From contig SMXC01000121.1 in the NCBI GenBank assembly GCA_004356825.1, positions 1 through 38,423 of the forward strand: a stretch of 38,423 nucleotides of DNA, given 5' to 3'. The notes under the pieces are model-generated. The model searched no databases, was not told the origin of the DNA, and saw nothing but the letters and a program-made list of their open reading frames with translations. The position numbers and the translations under genes are program-made. Below are positions 9,192-19,278 of this stretch, in pieces; the first letter of the stretch is position 1, and each line of letters begins with the position of its first letter. The stretch comes from Caldithrix sp. (GTDB lineage Bacteria > Zhuqueibacterota > Zhuqueibacteria > Oceanimicrobiales > Oceanimicrobiaceae).

Positions 9192-10346
9192 ATGCTAGAG
9201 GTTAAAAAAAATATTTTGATTGTGGATGATGAAGAAGTCATTCGGAACATTTGTTTTAGAAGCCTCGAGAAAAAAGGCTACCATGTGGGGTTAGCTGAAA
9301 ACGGCATAGATGCGCTCGATCATATTCGTGAAGGGATTTACGAAATCGTTTTCACGGATATAAAAATGCCGATGATGGATGGCTTGGAATTGCTGCAAGC
9401 AATCAAGCGTGATTTCCCACACCTTGAAGTTGTGATAATGACAGCTTTCGCGACTATTGAGAGCGCTATTGACGCCATGAAAAAAGGCGCCTACGATTTC
9501 ATCCTTAAGCCGATTAAGCCCGATCAGATTCGAGTAGTGGCTGACAGATGTTTAGAAAAAGTGCAATTAGGCAAAGAAAATAAAGCGTTGCGTTTTGCCA
9601 ACCAGAAGTTGGTTGAACTGCAAGAAATGAAAGATAAATTCGTGGCGATAACCAGCCACGAACTTAGAACTCCGGTCAGTCATTTGAAAGGGTACTTGGG
9701 CATTATAAATGATGAAGAGGGTCAACAGCTTTCCGCCTCTGAAAGAGATCAATGTATGGAAATTATTTTGAATGCCGTCGATGAGTTGGAAGAAATTGTC
9801 ACGAAGATGCACAATCTCAGTAATTCTGAAAATGGAAAACTGAACCTGAAGACGGAACCGGTTGAAATAAATGGTTTAATTAAGCAAATTGTACAGGAGT
9901 ACAAGCATTTTACAATAAAAAGAGAGCAGCTTTTAGAATTTAAGAGTGCCATGACCGGTTTGTCAATTCATGTAGACCAAAGTCAGATTAAAAGTGTTTT
10001 GCGGGAATTGCTGCAAAACGCGATTAAGTTTACTCAGGACGGCGGGGAAATTAAAGTGAGTACGGAAGTGGAGGGAGAGTATTGTGTTATAAATGTCCGG
10101 GATAACGGCATTGGTATCGAGCTTTCGGATCAGGGCAAGATTTTTGAAAAATTTTTTGAAATACAAGACAGCAATTACCATAGTTCAAGCAAAAATAAAT
10201 TTATGGGGGGCGGTTTGGGACTTGGCCTGACTTCAGTCCGAGCCATTGTGGAGGCACATGGGGGTGGAGTAAAGGTCAAGAGTGAAAAAGATAAAGGCTC
10301 AGAATTTATAGTCTACTTGCCATTAGAACAAGATACTTTGAATTAA
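9192..10346 (+). CDS. Response regulator receiver fused to a histidine kinase (REC-HisKA-HATPase)
   Basis: REC motifs (LIVDDEE, VFTDIKMPMMDGLELL, ILKPIKP), H-box ITSHELRTPVSHLKGYLG, N-box ELLQNAIKFT, G boxes VRDNGIGIE and GGGLGLGLTSVRAIVEAHGG. Confidence 0.93.
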   Translation: MLEVKKNILIVDDEEVIRNICFRSLEKKGYHVGLAENGIDALDHIREGIYEIVFTDIKMPMMDGLELLQAIKRDFPHLEVVIMTAFATIESAIDAMKKGAYDFILKPIKPDQIRVVADRCLEKVQLGKENKALRFANQKLVELQEMKDKFVAITSHELRTPVSHLKGYLGIINDEEGQQLSASERDQCMEIILNAVDELEEIVTKMHNLSNSENGKLNLKTEPVEINGLIKQIVQEYKHFTIKREQLLEFKSAMTGLSIHVDQSQIKSVLRELLQNAIKFTQDGGEIKVSTEVEGEYCVINVRDNGIGIELSDQGKIFEKFFEIQDSNYHSSSKNKFMGGGLGLGLTSVRAIVEAHGGGVKVKSEKDKGSEFIVYLPLEQDTLN

Positions 10347-10348
10347 AG

Positions 10349-10374
10349 AAAGCCCCTTATTTTCAAGCGGCTTT
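10349..10374. terminator. Possible bidirectional terminator hairpin between convergent genes
   Basis: aaagcc-c-ctt-attttc-aag-c-ggcttt stem with one C/C mismatch, between the REC-HK stop and the minus-strand PpiD-like stop. Confidence 0.5.
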
Positions 10375-10401
10375 TCTACGCGATTCTTCCATAATCAAGA
10401 G

Positions 10402-12228
10402 CTAAAAGAACCTGCTTCGAAAATCTTTAATATCCGCGTTAGCTTTCGCTTCAGTGTACCAATTTGCAAAAACCTGGCTTTGTTTGCGTTGCAGTAATCG
10501 TGATGCGATCTGTTTTTTTTGCTTATTAAAATCTGCTTCATCGAATGCCTTTTTTTGAGCCAGCTGAATTAAATAACAGCCGCGAGTTGCCAACACAGGC
10601 TTTGAAACATCCCCACTGACATCAAGAGAGAATGCCGCCCCGATAAATTTGGGTTCGCGCCCTACGCCAGCAACATACCCGGTTCTTGAAAAGTCTGTGC
10701 TTTCTTTAATTTCCAGACTATCTTCCGCTACAATGGTTTCGAATGAGGTGCCACTATTGATTTTCTCATAAATTTTTTGTGCTTTCATTGCAGCAAGTGC
10801 GTTTTGTTTCTCTCGTTTGAGTTTGTTTTTTATAATAGCCGACACTTCATCAAAAAGCTTGGTGCGTTCGTCTTGAATTCCGGAAATTTTGAACACAAAT
10901 AAACCTTGAGGGGATTCCACAACGTCACCCGTTTCACCTATCTTGCCTGAGAATATAAAGCCGCTTGCCCTTTTGTTTAAACCAATGCCGGGAACAAAGC
11001 CATTTCCCTTGATAAAAAATGTCGATCCTTGCGGTGTCTGTCCAATATTTTTGCTCAATTCCTTAAAAGGAACTTCTGATGCCTGCTCAGCAAAATATTC
11101 TGCATCATCTCGTGCTTTATCCAATGTTTCTCTTGAAGCGGTAAATTTGAACAGGATATGCCGCGCATTGACTTTCTCTTCGCCGTTTTCAGTCTTCTTT
11201 TCCTCGACTTTGATAATGTGCAAACCATGCTGCGTTTGAATCGGGCCTACAGTTTCCCCCGGCTTACCTGAGAAAGCTGCATCTTCAAAGGCCTTCACCA
11301 TATCACCTTTTGCAAAAAATCCAAGAGCCCCACCCTTATCCTTACTCACAGGATCTTCGGAGTAGATCTCAGCTAGTTCTCCAAAATCATCTCCGTCTTT
11401 GATTCGCTGAAGAATGTCATCGGCGAGTGCTCGGATTTCACTGCTGTCTTTTGTCGTTGCTTTGGTCTGGAAGACGACATACTGAATTTGCCTTTTCTCT
11501 TCCTCTTTGAATTCATCTTTGTTGTTTTTGTAATAGTCGCGGAGCGTATCGTCGTTTATTTTAATATCTTTGTCAGCAATTTTTTGTGGATCGATGAACA
11601 CGTAGTTGACCTTGACAGTTTGGTTTTGTTTTAGATATTCTCTTTTTATCTCATCCTCAGTAATGCGAACGCCCGCTTGTAATTGCTGTTGTAATTTTTC
11701 ATAGGGAAGGCGTTGTCTTAAATGGGCCTCTACTTGCAACCATACCTGGTCTGGATAATTAGGGTCATTTAATGCGCTCTGCCACATCGCCATATCAAAT
11801 TGCCTTTGGTCATTTTGAAAACTCGGATTCCTTTTTATGTCCTCTGGTGGATTATTGCGGATGCGCCATAGGATTTCATGATCGGTCGCCGCTAACCCTT
11901 TTTCCTGGATAGCTTTTTTAACCAAAATGTCTTGCACAAAAACTTCCCAGACCTGGTTTCTTACAAAACCGATTTGACTCTCGGCAGGTTCAGTGCCTGT
12001 GCGCTGCCGGTATGCATTTAGTTCATTTATATAGGCTTGATTAAATTGTGTATAGGTTATTTCCGTCCCATTAATAACGCCGAGAATATTGGGGTTTTTC
12101 CCTGTAATTATATCGATAATGTCTGCACCACCAACTAACCCTCCTATTGCCATGCTTAACACAAAAAGTACCAGTAAAACAACAAGAATCACTGCAGATC
12201 TATCACGCATTTGACTCAGTACTGCCAT
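10402..12228 (-). CDS. Peptidylprolyl isomerase, PpiD/SurA-like periplasmic foldase
   Basis: Single N-terminal TM, SurA-N-like region, parvulin domain (FGELAEIYSEDPVSKDKGGALGFFAKGDMVKAFEDAAFSGKPGETVGPIQTQHGLHIIKVEEK). Confidence 0.9.
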   Translation of the reverse strand: MAVLSQMRDRSAVILVVLLVLFVLSMAIGGLVGGADIIDIITGKNPNILGVINGTEITYTQFNQAYINELNAYRQRTGTEPAESQIGFVRNQVWEVFVQDILVKKAIQEKGLAATDHEILWRIRNNPPEDIKRNPSFQNDQRQFDMAMWQSALNDPNYPDQVWLQVEAHLRQRLPYEKLQQQLQAGVRITEDEIKREYLKQNQTVKVNYVFIDPQKIADKDIKINDDTLRDYYKNNKDEFKEEEKRQIQYVVFQTKATTKDSSEIRALADDILQRIKDGDDFGELAEIYSEDPVSKDKGGALGFFAKGDMVKAFEDAAFSGKPGETVGPIQTQHGLHIIKVEEKKTENGEEKVNARHILFKFTASRETLDKARDDAEYFAEQASEVPFKELSKNIGQTPQGSTFFIKGNGFVPGIGLNKRASGFIFSGKIGETGDVVESPQGLFVFKISGIQDERTKLFDEVSAIIKNKLKREKQNALAAMKAQKIYEKINSGTSFETIVAEDSLEIKESTDFSRTGYVAGVGREPKFIGAAFSLDVSGDVSKPVLATRGCYLIQLAQKKAFDEADFNKQKKQIASRLLQRKQSQVFANWYTEAKANADIKDFRSRFF

Positions 12229-12392
12229 ATCACAAAATCTCCTTCATAAACGATTATTTTTTAGCCGAATAATATAATTCGATTTTGCATAATATGCAAG
12301 GCATTTCTAAGTTGAGAATTTTTAAGTTGATGATTAGCAAATGGCCAGGGTCGAGGTTATAATTCAATTTAATTCAGATTCTGGTTTTAACC

Positions 12393-12421
12393 TTGACATT
12401 TTGGCACTCCCTGCTTATATT
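12393..12421 (+). promoter_or_regulatory. Sigma70-type promoter upstream of uvrB
   Basis: TTGACA (12393-12398), 17-bp spacer, TATATT (12416-12421), about 47 bp before the uvrB ATG. Confidence 0.65.
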
Positions 12422-12467
12422 TTACACAATTTAATTGCTCTTATGACAAGTTATAACATTTTTTGCT

Positions 12468-14489
12468 ATGGCGAAGTTTTATCTTAAAGCTGATTTTAAA
12501 CCAACCGGTGACCAGCCCCGGGCAATCGAAGAGTTAATAGCAGGCCTGCGGCGTGGAGATAAATTTCAGACGCTTCTCGGAGTAACGGGCAGTGGTAAAA
12601 CTTTTACCATAGCTAATGCCATCGCCGAAATTGGTAAGCCGGCCCTGATCATTTCACATAATAAAACTCTTGCAGCCCAGCTTTACGGAGAATTTAAAGG
12701 TTTTTTCCCAAATAATGCCGTCGAGTATTTTATCAGTTATTATGATTATTACCAGCCTGAAGCCTATATGGCAAGCTCTGACACTTACATTGAAAAAGAT
12801 ACGTCGATTAATGAGGAAATTGACCGGCTTAGGTTGAAAGCAACCAGTTCGCTTTTGTCGAGAGACGATGTGGTAATTGTGGCTTCTGTTTCCTGCATTT
12901 ACGGCTTAGGCAATCCAGAAGATTATAAGAATGAGCTGCTGATCTTGGAGCGCGGCCAGAAAATCGAAAGAAACCAGATTTTAACACAACTCGTTGACAG
13001 TTATTATACCCGCAATGATTTTGAATTCAGCCGCGGAACTTTTCGAGTGCGCGGCGACGTCGTGGAAATTTTTCCCGCCTATGAGCAGGAAGCCCTGCGC
13101 ATTGAATTGTTTGGCGATCAAATTGAGCAAATTAGCGTGGTTAACACGTTAACCGGCGAGATTCTTTCTACTCAGGAGACCGCGGGAATTTATCCGGCCA
13201 GACACTTTGTGACCTCACAGGAAAAAATCCAAAGTGCGATAGTTGCTATCCGGGAAGAATTGGCCGAAAGACTTGCGGTTTTTCGCTCACAAGAGAAACT
13301 TGTTGAAGCTCAACGCCTGGAAATGAGAACGAGGTACGATCTGGAAATGCTGCAGGAATTGGGGCATTGCAATGGCGTCGAGAATTATTCGCGCCACCTG
13401 TCCGGGCGGAAAGAGGGCCAAAGACCTTATACATTAATCGATTATTTTCCTAAGGATTTTTTGACAATTATTGATGAATCGCACGCTACCATTCCGCAGG
13501 TGAATGCGATGTATCACGGCGATCGGTCGCGTAAAGAAACTTTGGTAGAACATGGATTTCGGTTACCCTCGGCCTTGGATAACCGCCCCCTGACCTTTGA
13601 AGAGTTTAATGGTATGATGAACCAGATGGTTTTTATTTCCGCTACGCCGGCTGACTACGAACTTGAGAAATGCAAAGGGGTTGTGGTCGAGCAAATCATC
13701 CGCCCGACCGGGCTTATGGATCCGGAAATTTTTGTTAAACCGGTCAAGCAGCAAATCGATGACCTGATCGCTGAAATTCGTGAATGCGTCAAGCGGGAAG
13801 ACAGAGTTCTGGTTACGACTTTGACTAAAAGAATGGCCGAAGATTTGACGGACTATTTAGCGGGGATGAATGTTCGCGTCCGCTATTTGCATTCCGAAAT
13901 CGATGTTTTAAAGCGCGTTGAAATTTTGCGGGATCTTCGCCTGGGCGAGTTCGATGTTTTAGTGGGAGTTAATTTACTGCGTGAAGGGTTGGACTTACCC
14001 GAAGTCTCTCTAGTTGCAGTTTTGGATGCTGACAAGGAGGGTTTCCTTCGTTCTGCACGTTCGTTGATGCAAATCTCGGGTCGGGCGGCGCGGAATGTGG
14101 CCGGCAAAGTTATTTTTTATGGCGATCGAATGACCGATTCTATGAAAAGCACTATCGAAGAGACAAATCGTCGCCGGAAAATTCAAGCCAAATATAATGA
14201 AGAGCACGGTATCATACCGAAATCGGTTTATAAATCCTATGAACAGGTTATGAGCTCGACGCGGGTCGCGGATGTTAAGTCCTCAAAATGGGGCAAGGGT
14301 AGAAGCACAGGTATTAGCGAGACCAATTGGAAAAAGCTTTCTCCTTTAGAAAAAGAAGAAATGTTAGATCGTTTTGAAAAAGAAATGCTGGAATGCGCAC
14401 GAAAGCTGGAATTTGAAAGGGCCGCAGAATTGCGTGATGAACTAGACCGCCTGACCGGTAAAAAGAAATACGCGTGGAGTAATGCCTAA
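12468..14489 (+). CDS. uvrB: Excinuclease ABC subunit B
   Basis: Full-length 673 aa: [19 protein letters not shown] beta-hairpin region ([25 protein letters not shown]), [41 protein letters not shown]-terminal UVR domain. Confidence 0.98.
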   Translation: MAKFYLKADFKPTGDQPRAIEELIAGLRRGDKFQTLLGVTGSGKTFTIANAIAEIGKPALIISHNKTLAAQLYGEFKGFFPNNAVEYFISYYDYYQPEAYMASSDTYIEKDTSINEEIDRLRLKATSSLLSRDDVVIVASVSCIYGLGNPEDYKNELLILERGQKIERNQILTQLVDSYYTRNDFEFSRGTFRVRGDVVEIFPAYEQEALRIELFGDQIEQISVVNTLTGEILSTQETAGIYPARHFVTSQEKIQSAIVAIREELAERLAVFRSQEKLVEAQRLEMRTRYDLEMLQELGHCNGVENYSRHLSGRKEGQRPYTLIDYFPKDFLTIIDESHATIPQVNAMYHGDRSRKETLVEHGFRLPSALDNRPLTFEEFNGMMNQMVFISATPADYELEKCKGVVVEQIIRPTGLMDPEIFVKPVKQQIDDLIAEIRECVKREDRVLVTTLTKRMAEDLTDYLAGMNVRVRYLHSEIDVLKRVEILRDLRLGEFDVLVGVNLLREGLDLPEVSLVAVLDADKEGFLRSARSLMQISGRAARNVAGKVIFYGDRMTDSMKSTIEETNRRRKIQAKYNEEHGIIPKSVYKSYEQVMSSTRVADVKSSKWGKGRSTGISETNWKKLSPLEKEEMLDRFEKEMLECARKLEFERAAELRDELDRLTGKKKYAWSNA

Positions 14490-14685
14490 AAAGAAGCATC
14501 AAAACTATGTTGCGCTAATTGGCGATCTTGTCGCTTCGCGCGCTTTGACTCCAAAAGAACGCGGCGAGGTCCAAAAGCAGTTCAAGGCTGTTTTGGAGAG
14601 AGTAAACAAGGATTTCAAAAGCAAAATTAGATCTCTTTTTTTAATCACCGCGGATGACGAAACCCAGGGAATCTCACGGCGTTAA
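14482..14685 (+). pseudogene. SatD-family protein N-terminal fragment
   Basis: YVALIGDLVASRALTPKERGEVQKQFKAVLERVN resembles the SatD N-terminus; stops after about 67 aa. Next frame continues briefly (NLTALIEFSKRSNFR*). Confidence 0.6.
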
Positions 14686-15099
14686 TTGAATTCTCTAAAA
14701 GGTCTAACTTTCGTTAATATTTATTATTTAGCTGAGATCAGGACAATTTTATTATCAGCTTCAACGTTTCTTTCTGGCTCAGCACTTATTGTCGTATTAT
14801 TGTATCAGATATATTTTGTCATCTTCGCGGTTATTAAGCCAAGGGTAGCTAAAGATTATTCAAAACTGGAGTATTCACTTTTTTATTTTGAACATATCAC
14901 AAAAATGCAGAAAACGAATTTACTCAAAGAGTACGAAGATTTATCAACATCAAAAATTTTAAATGAGATACTTAGTCAAGTTTCATGAAGTTTCGAAAAT
15001 AATGAGTAAGAAGACGGAACAACTATCCAAAACTATTAATTTTCTAAATGCGTCAATAATCCTCATATTATTTTTTGTTTTGTTTTCAAGATTTATTTA
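14686..15099 (+). pseudogene. DUF5706/PycTM-like membrane protein remnant (N-terminally truncated, one frameshift)
   Basis: KPRVAKDYSKLEYSLFYFEHITKM...YEDLSTSKILNEILSQV, then after one extra T near 14983-14987 the other frame gives HEVSKIMSKKTEQLSKTINFLNASIILILFFVLFSRFI*. PR..SL.YF..I..M / L..QV...SKI..KK / C-terminal TM resembles the family pattern as I recall it. Confidence 0.6.
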
Positions 15100-15128
15100 G
15101 AAGAAAATCGTATTAAAAGAGAGAGTAG

Positions 15129-16418
15129 ATGGCGAAAATGACTATTCTGGTTGTCGGCGGTGGCGGGCGTGAACACGCATTGGTTTGGAAAATCAACCAA
15201 AGTCCGCTTGTTGAAAAAATATATTGCGCTCCCGGTAACCCAGGAATCGGGGAATTAGCTGAATGCGTTAATGTTAAACAGAATGACATAGACGGATTAT
15301 TAAATTTTGCACGTAAAAAGTCGATTGATCTCACTGTGGTTGGCCCTGAAGATTCACTTGTCGCTGGCATTGTAGATGAGTTTGAGTCGCAAGGATTGAA
15401 AATATTTGGTCCGTCCCAAAAAGCTGCTGAGATAGAAGGAAGTAAAGCCTTTTCAAAATATATCCTCGACAAATATAAAATACCTACTGCAGATTGCATT
15501 GTCTTTGATCGGTTCGATGACGCCAAGAGCTATTTGAAAGAAATAGAGTACCCGGCAGTCGTTAAAGCCGACGGCCTGGCCGCTGGTAAAGGCACATTTA
15601 TTTGCGAAACAGAAGCCCAGGCGCTAACCGCAATTAGTAAAGTCATGATTAAAAAAATCTTCGGTGACTCAGGGAATAAAGTTCTCATCGAGAAATTCAT
15701 GAAAGGGGAGGAGGCTTCAATCCTGGGTTTCACGGACGGCAAAAACATAGCTTATTTACCTTCAGCGCAAGATCACAAGGCCATTTTTGATAATGATGAA
15801 GGACCGAATACCGGCGGCATGGGAGCCTATGCACCGGCCCCAGTTATTACCGAAAAAATGTTCGCTCGCATTTGCAAAGAAGTTTTTGAACCGGCAGTTA
15901 AGGCGATGGCTTTAGAGGGCCGTCCGTACCGCGGTGTTTTATATGCGGGTTTAATGATCACAGCAGAGGGTCCTAAAGTCGTAGAATTTAATTGCAGATT
16001 CGGCGATCCGGAAGCTCAGGCGATTTTGCCTTTAATTGACTCTGATCTGGTCGAAATGATGTTAAGAATAGCGACCGGCAAAAATATTAATGCCCATATT
16101 CAGCTTTCGGATAAATGGTCGATGTGTGTAGTGATCGCTTCCGGGGGCTATCCTGCAGATTATGAAAAAGGAAAAGAAATTTTCGGACTGGAAAAAAAGT
16201 TTGGAGCGGATGTCGAAATTTTTCAGGCCGGGACGAAAAACACGGAAAGCGGTAAAGTCGTTTCGAATGGCGGTAGAGTTTTAGGGGTAACCGCCGTCGG
16301 CGCTGATTTTCATTCTGTGCGCGAAAAGGCGTATTGGGCGGTACGAAAAATTACATTTGACAAAGCTTATTACAGACGTGACATCGGCATGAAAGCACTG
16401 CGTCATTTAAAACCGTAA
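15129..16418 (+). CDS. purD: Phosphoribosylamine--glycine ligase
   Basis: ILVVGGGGREHALVWKI, CAPGNPGI, VVKADGLAAGKGTFIC, DHKAIFDNDEGPNTGGMGAYAPAP, FNCRFGDPEAQAILPL. Confidence 0.98.
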   Translation: MAKMTILVVGGGGREHALVWKINQSPLVEKIYCAPGNPGIGELAECVNVKQNDIDGLLNFARKKSIDLTVVGPEDSLVAGIVDEFESQGLKIFGPSQKAAEIEGSKAFSKYILDKYKIPTADCIVFDRFDDAKSYLKEIEYPAVVKADGLAAGKGTFICETEAQALTAISKVMIKKIFGDSGNKVLIEKFMKGEEASILGFTDGKNIAYLPSAQDHKAIFDNDEGPNTGGMGAYAPAPVITEKMFARICKEVFEPAVKAMALEGRPYRGVLYAGLMITAEGPKVVEFNCRFGDPEAQAILPLIDSDLVEMMLRIATGKNINAHIQLSDKWSMCVVIASGGYPADYEKGKEIFGLEKKFGADVEIFQAGTKNTESGKVVSNGGRVLGVTAVGADFHSVREKAYWAVRKITFDKAYYRRDIGMKALRHLKP

Positions 16419-16470
16419 AATCTAAAAGTTGCAAAACAAACTTATTAACTAATTTGAAAGGGATTTTCAA

Positions 16471-17400
16471 ATGAAAATTTTGGTGACTGGGGGAGCTGGT
16501 TTTATTGGATCTCATATTGTTGATGCCTATATCGATCTGGGGCATGAAGTTAGGGTCGTGGACGATCTTTCCTCGGGCCGGAAAGAAAACCTGAACCCGA
16601 AAGCAGAATTTACCGAATTAAATATCCAGGATGACCGCATTGAAAAACTCTTCTCGAACGGTCAGTTCGATGTCGTCAATCATCATGCTGCCCAAATGGA
16701 CGTCCGAAAATCGGTTGCAGATCCAAAGTTCGATGCTCAAATCAATATCATTGGTACGCTAAACTTACTCGAGAATTGCGTTCGGACGAAAGTAAAAAAA
16801 ATTATTTTTGCGTCGACCGGCGGCGCAATTTACGGCGAACAAGACTATTTCCCTGCCGACGAAAAACATCCGACCTGGCCTATTTCACCTTATGGCATTA
16901 CAAAACTGGCAGGTGAAAAATACATTCATTATTATAAAGAAGTTCATGGATTGTCTCACGTTATTTTACGATACGCAAATGTATACGGCCCCAGACAAAA
17001 TCCTCACGGAGAAGCTGGAGTGGTGGCTATTTTTTCTGAAAGATTTTTACAAAACAGTGAACAGCCGATCATAAACGGTGACGGCAAACAAACCCGCGAT
17101 TATGTTTATGTCGGTGATTTGGTACGTGCTAGCGTTCTGGCTTTAGATTATGAGAAGAGCGATATTTTTAACATTGGAACCTCAATAGAAGCGGATGTGA
17201 ATAAGTTGTATCGATTGTTAAATGAGTACACAGGCGCAAACGTGGAAGAATTTCACGGACCCGCCAAAGCGGGAGAACAAATGCGCAGTTGTCTGTCTTT
17301 TGCAAAAGCAGAACGAATTCTCGGCTGGAAACCTGAGGTAGAATTGAACCAAGGGTTAAAAAATACCGTAGAATACTTTAAAGAAAAAGAAATGACTTGA
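16471..17400 (+). CDS. NAD-dependent epimerase/dehydratase (UDP-glucose 4-epimerase-like SDR)
   Basis: GGAGFIGSHIVDAY Rossmann motif, STGGAIYGE, SPYGITKLAGEKYI (YxxxK), YANVYGPRQNPHGEAGVVAIF. Confidence 0.93.
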   Translation: MKILVTGGAGFIGSHIVDAYIDLGHEVRVVDDLSSGRKENLNPKAEFTELNIQDDRIEKLFSNGQFDVVNHHAAQMDVRKSVADPKFDAQINIIGTLNLLENCVRTKVKKIIFASTGGAIYGEQDYFPADEKHPTWPISPYGITKLAGEKYIHYYKEVHGLSHVILRYANVYGPRQNPHGEAGVVAIFSERFLQNSEQPIINGDGKQTRDYVYVGDLVRASVLALDYEKSDIFNIGTSIEADVNKLYRLLNEYTGANVEEFHGPAKAGEQMRSCLSFAKAERILGWKPEVELNQGLKNTVEYFKEKEMT

Positions 17401-17556
17401 GCGTCTTTCTCGAAGAGCGAATAAGCAAGGAGCGGTTTTAAATTTCTGAGACACTCTTTGGTGACTTCGTTCTTCACCCCTGGTTTAGAATCCTGCACTG
17501 CTTCGTGATTGAAACATCGCTCAAGTTGACTTAACGTCAAAATAGACCACGATCAG

Positions 17557-18708
17557 ATGGATGATAATTTTGGCATAATCGGACAGTCCCCTTCGATTCA
17601 GCAAATTCTGCTGACGATCAAGCAGGTTGCACCCACCGATATTTCCGTCCTTATTATGGGGGAAAGCGGCACAGGAAAAGAGTTGGTCGCTCAGGCAATT
17701 CACGCCCAAAGCCGTCGTAAAGACAATCCCCTGGTCGTCGTCAATTGCGGCGCCATCCCCGAAGGAATTATAGAGTCTGAGCTTTTTGGTCACGAAAAAG
17801 GCGCTTTCACCGGGGCAATCGGCGCGCGAAAGGGCTACTTCGAGTTGGCCGATACCGGCACCATATTTTTAGACGAAATTGGCGAGATGCCGCTCGCGAC
17901 CCAGGTTAAGCTGCTGCGCGTTCTTGAAAATAAGGACTTTATGCGGGTTGGCGGTGTTCGCGTTCACCACGTCGATGTACGCGTGATTGCAGCCACAAAC
18001 AAGGATCTGGAAAAAGCGGTTAAAACCGGCGAATTCCGGGATGATTTATATTACCGTTTAAATGCATTCCATGTCCGAATTTCTCCTCTGAGAGAAAGAC
18101 GAGAAGATATACAATTGCTGGTTAGGAAAATTTCCAGCGAATTCTGCAAACAAAATCATATTGAATTTGATGGGTTTACAGATTCTGCATTAAGAATGAT
18201 TGAAAACCACACCTGGCCTGGAAATGTCCGCGAGTTGAAAAATCTGGTGGAAAGTATTATCGTCCTGGAAAAAGGGAAAAAAGTTGACGAGCTGGCTTTG
18301 GACAAGTATGTTAAATTCGACAACAATGTGGGCCGAAACTTACCTGTGCCCACTCACCGTTCTTCGGAACAGGTGGAACGCGAGTTTATTTACCGCGCCC
18401 TGCTGGATTTGAAATCTGAAATTACACAATTGAGAGAGGATTTGTATCAATCGAACTATTCCGACAGCCGTCCGAAATCTTTGCCCGTTTATTCAGAAGT
18501 GCTTCCTCGTGAACCGGAAATCGTCAAAAATAATGAGAATTCACAAGAATTTAATCTTGATGAATCGTCGTTAGAAGACGTGGAACGGTACAAGATCAAT
18601 CGTGCGTTAGAGAGACTTAACGGCAGCAAACGTAAAGCAGCTAAATCCCTGGGTATCAGTGAAAGAACTCTTTACAGAAAAATTAAAGAATATGAGTTGC
18701 CATTTTAG
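17557..18708 (+). CDS. Sigma54-dependent transcriptional activator (AAA+ and Fis-type HTH, no receiver domain)
   Basis: GESGTGKE, GAFTGA, DEIGEMPLATQVKLLRVLE, WPGNVRELKNLVE, C-terminal KRAAKSLGISERTLYRKIKEY. Confidence 0.95.
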   Translation: MDDNFGIIGQSPSIQQILLTIKQVAPTDISVLIMGESGTGKELVAQAIHAQSRRKDNPLVVVNCGAIPEGIIESELFGHEKGAFTGAIGARKGYFELADTGTIFLDEIGEMPLATQVKLLRVLENKDFMRVGGVRVHHVDVRVIAATNKDLEKAVKTGEFRDDLYYRLNAFHVRISPLRERREDIQLLVRKISSEFCKQNHIEFDGFTDSALRMIENHTWPGNVRELKNLVESIIVLEKGKKVDELALDKYVKFDNNVGRNLPVPTHRSSEQVEREFIYRALLDLKSEITQLREDLYQSNYSDSRPKSLPVYSEVLPREPEIVKNNENSQEFNLDESSLEDVERYKINRALERLNGSKRKAAKSLGISERTLYRKIKEYELPF

Positions 18709-19210
18709 AAAAAAAACGCTATTCTGTTTTGAAACTTTCTTAATCTTCGGTGCGATACTTGTATTTCAATCCGGGTGTGGGCCTTATTCTTTTTCCAGTT
18801 CCGGCGCGTCACATTTAAAAACGGTTGCCGTACCTATTTTCCAGGATCAGACTTCAGAGTTTGGCATCAAAGAAAAGCTTACTGATGAAGTGATTGACCA
18901 ATTTACCCGGGACAATACACTTCGCTTGACGGATCGGCGAAACGCAGATTCTCTAATTGAGGGGAGGATCGTTAAAGTTGATGACCAGGCAGGCGCATTT
19001 ACCAGAGATGAATCTGTTAGAGATATTAAGGTTTTCATCACAGTCAACATAAAATACGAGGACCTGAAGAAACGCAAAATAATCTGGGAAGAAGAGATCA
19101 CAGAATGGGGAACGTTTAATCCGGATGAAGAGTCTCGCGAAACAGGAATCGATGAGGCGATCGCTAAGATAGCAACAGAAGTTCTAAATCGATCTGTGTC
19201 CGGGTGGTAG
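18692..19210 (+). CDS. LptE-like LPS-assembly lipoprotein
   Basis: Signal peptide with lipobox (FQSGCGPYSFSSSG), VAVPIFQDQTSEFGIKEKLTDEVIDQFTRDNTLRL; ATG overlaps the end of the upstream gene. Confidence 0.8.
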   Translation: MSCHFRKKTLFCFETFLIFGAILVFQSGCGPYSFSSSGASHLKTVAVPIFQDQTSEFGIKEKLTDEVIDQFTRDNTLRLTDRRNADSLIEGRIVKVDDQAGAFTRDESVRDIKVFITVNIKYEDLKKRKIIWEEEITEWGTFNPDEESRETGIDEAIAKIATEVLNRSVSGW

Positions 19211-19278
19211 AAAATTATTGCATTAGACTCTTTAGATTGCTTAAATTTGAGCATATTATCGTTTGATGAGTAACTATC

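Noticed and set aside
12401-12416. Possible sigma54 promoter (TTGGCACTCCCTGCTT) upstream of uvrB
   Set aside because: Only 8 nt lie between GG and GC; sigma54 needs about 10. The same region fits a sigma70 promoter with a 17-bp spacer.
17401-17556. Possible gene remnant between the epimerase and the sigma54 activator
   Set aside because: No frame gives recognisable protein motifs; only a weak ttgac-ttaac-gtcaa palindrome.
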